Shown here in pieces: positions 63,049 to 64,000 of a stretch of 64,000 nt of DNA. Under the pieces are notes generated by a model that was given only the letters and a program-made list of their open reading frames with translations, had not been told where the DNA came from and did not search any database. Both the position numbers and the translations under genes were made by a program. Numbering within the stretch: the stretch's first letter is position 1; every line of letters starts with the position of its first letter. The stretch is taken from contig NZ_SIJH01000003.1 in NCBI RefSeq assembly GCF_004762095.1, positions 124,001 through 188,000 on the forward strand. The letters are read 5' to 3'. The stretch comes from Tabrizicola caldifontis. GTDB lineage: Bacteria > Pseudomonadota > Alphaproteobacteria > Rhodobacterales > Rhodobacteraceae.

Positions 63049-64000
63049 TCAGGCCCCCAGAACCCTGCGGATCGCGGCTTCGTCAATGTCGTCATGCTCG
63101 GCGATCACCACCAGCTGCGACCGGCGGGGCGCATCGCCCCAGGGGCGGTCGTATTGCAGGCGAACGCGGGCGCCGACGGCCTGCACCAGAAGGCGCAAGG
63201 GTTTGCCGGCCACCGCGACATGGCCCTTGACGCGCAGGATGTTCAGCTCCTCGGCCAGGCGGCGGATCGCGGCGGCCATGGCCTCGGGGTCGGCGATCTC
63301 CGGCAGGTCGATCACCACGCTGTCGAAATCCTCGTGTTCGTGATCGTCGGCGCCATCATGATGCGACGGGCGGGCGGCCAGGTCGTCTTCGGCCGCAGCG
63401 TTCAGGCCCAGCACAACACGCGGGTCGATAACGCCTTCGGTCATCGGCAGCATCGGTACCGGGCGGTTCAGTTCCGCCGCGATCACCTCTTTCGCCGCGG
63501 CAAGCCCCGCTTCTCCGGCCAGGTCGGCCTTGGACAAAAGGATCAGGTCAGCACAAAGGATCTGGTCCTCGAAGACTTCGGACAAGGGCGTTTCGTGGTC
63601 GAGGCTGGGATCGGCGGCGCGCTGGGCCTCGACCGCCGCGACATCAGGAGCAAAGCGCCCGGCGGCCACCGCCTCGGCATCGGCAAGGGCGATGACCCCG
63701 TCCACCGTGATGCGGCTGCGGATCGCGGGCCAGTCGAAGGCCTTCAGCAGGGGCTTGGGCAGGGCAAGGCCCGAGGTCTCGATCAGGATGTGGTCGGGCC
63801 GCTGCGGCAGGGCCATCAGCTGCTCGATCGTCGGGATGAAGTCGTCGGCGACAGTGCAGCAGATGCAGCCGTTGGCAAGCTCGACAATGTTTTCCGCCGG
63901 GCACATCTCATCCGCGCAGGATTTCAGGATGTCCCCGTCCACGCCCACGGTGCCGAATTCGTTCACCAGGATCGCCAGCCGCCTGCCTTGCGGGTTCTGC
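63049..64000 (-). CDS. cobW: CobW GTPase/metal chaperone, 5' end cut by window edge
   Basis: Open from the window edge to the stop at 63049. The internal GTG at 63966 is not the start, because the frame continues upstream with QNPQGRRLAILVNEFGTVGV. The metal-binding CxCC is in ELANGCICCTVADDFIPTIE; ILLSKADLAG is the GTPase G4; a His/Asp-rich loop (SHHDGADDHEHED) follows, and the C-terminal domain holds RVKGHVAVAGKPLRLLVQAV. COG0523 protein proposed to deliver cobalt to CobN; the P-loop lies outside the window. Confidence 0.93.
   Translation of the reverse strand, partial: QNPQGRRLAILVNEFGTVGVDGDILKSCADEMCPAENIVELANGCICCTVADDFIPTIEQLMALPQRPDHILIETSGLALPKPLLKAFDWPAIRSRITVDGVIALADAEAVAAGRFAPDVAAVEAQRAADPSLDHETPLSEVFEDQILCADLILLSKADLAGEAGLAAAKEVIAAELNRPVPMLPMTEGVIDPRVVLGLNAAAEDDLAARPSHHDGADDHEHEDFDSVVIDLPEIADPEAMAAAIRRLAEELNILRVKGHVAVAGKPLRLLVQAVGARVRLQYDRPWGDAPRRSQLVVIAEHDDIDEAAIRRVLGA

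Noticed and set aside
59715-63230. Open frame of 1171 codons opposite cobN and cobW
   Set aside because: Composed of His/Gly/Arg-rich translation typical of antisense of GC-rich genes; cobN on the other strand is clearly real.

Overview
The window is high-GC chromosomal DNA from an alphaproteobacterium of the order Rhodobacterales. Evidence: the complete oxygen-dependent (aerobic) cobalamin genes cobF/G/L/N; the split F0 operon atpI-B-E-b'-b; a MipZ division-site ATPase; an rpsP-rimM-trmD-rplS ribosomal block; DUF1127 and ChrB proteins; and short interspersed palindromes. I cannot name the genus from sequence alone.

Layout. (1) 1-5.7 kb: the end of aioB and a whole aioA (arsenite oxidase), a DUF2478 gene, then a decayed region holding an arsA (arsenical pump ATPase) remnant, a small lipoprotein gene, fragments of a membrane-anchor protein, an XRE regulator and an IS481 transposase. 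It ends at a tRNA-Pro(CGG) gene, so this looks like an old island edge. (2) 5.8-23.2 kb: ordinary metabolism and transport: two EamA exporters, a Na/Pi cotransporter, leuB, leuD-leuC, a SOUL protein, rsfS-rlmH, a proline-racemase-family enzyme, a ChrB/DUF1127/MFS cassette, dapA and a lytic transglycosylase. (3) 23.4-28.5 kb: a decayed secreted-protease locus. A caspase-like plus trypsin-like reading frame is broken by frameshifts and stops, and faces three tandem paralogous exported proteins, one of them also broken. (4) 28.7-34.1 kb: argE, adenosine kinase, nth, an AraC-HTH/O6-alkylguanine methyltransferase, an OmpA lipoprotein and a PdhR-like GntR regulator with its own palindromic operator. 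(5) 34.2-45.1 kb: F0 ATP synthase operon, an ArsR regulator, mipZ, rpmE, rplS, trmD, rimM, bluB, rpsP, chorismate mutase and ffh. (6) 45.3-47.8 kb: a membrane protein, a LysR regulator and an EamA exporter. (7) 47.8-64 kb: the aerobic cobalamin cluster, cobW(partial)-N-G-H-I-J, cobK on the other strand, cobL-E-M-B-A, a cobalamin riboswitch, a CbiM-like permease, cobF and a coupled phosphotransferase.

How the genes work together: CobA, I, G, J, M, F, K, L, H and B carry uroporphyrinogen III to hydrogenobyrinic acid a,c-diamide. CobN is the large cobalt-chelatase subunit, CobW a likely metal chaperone, CbiM a likely cobalt importer, and BluB (in the rpsP operon) makes the lower ligand. The riboswitch sits inside the cluster and points only at cbiM-cobF.

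Most notable: paired GC-rich palindromes of REPIN type inserted in frame inside cobG and cobN; a second ~95-bp dispersed repeat in opposite orientations at the two cob gaps; cobK and cobL whose start codons overlap head to head; and the remnant of a caspase-trypsin protein with its three companion genes.
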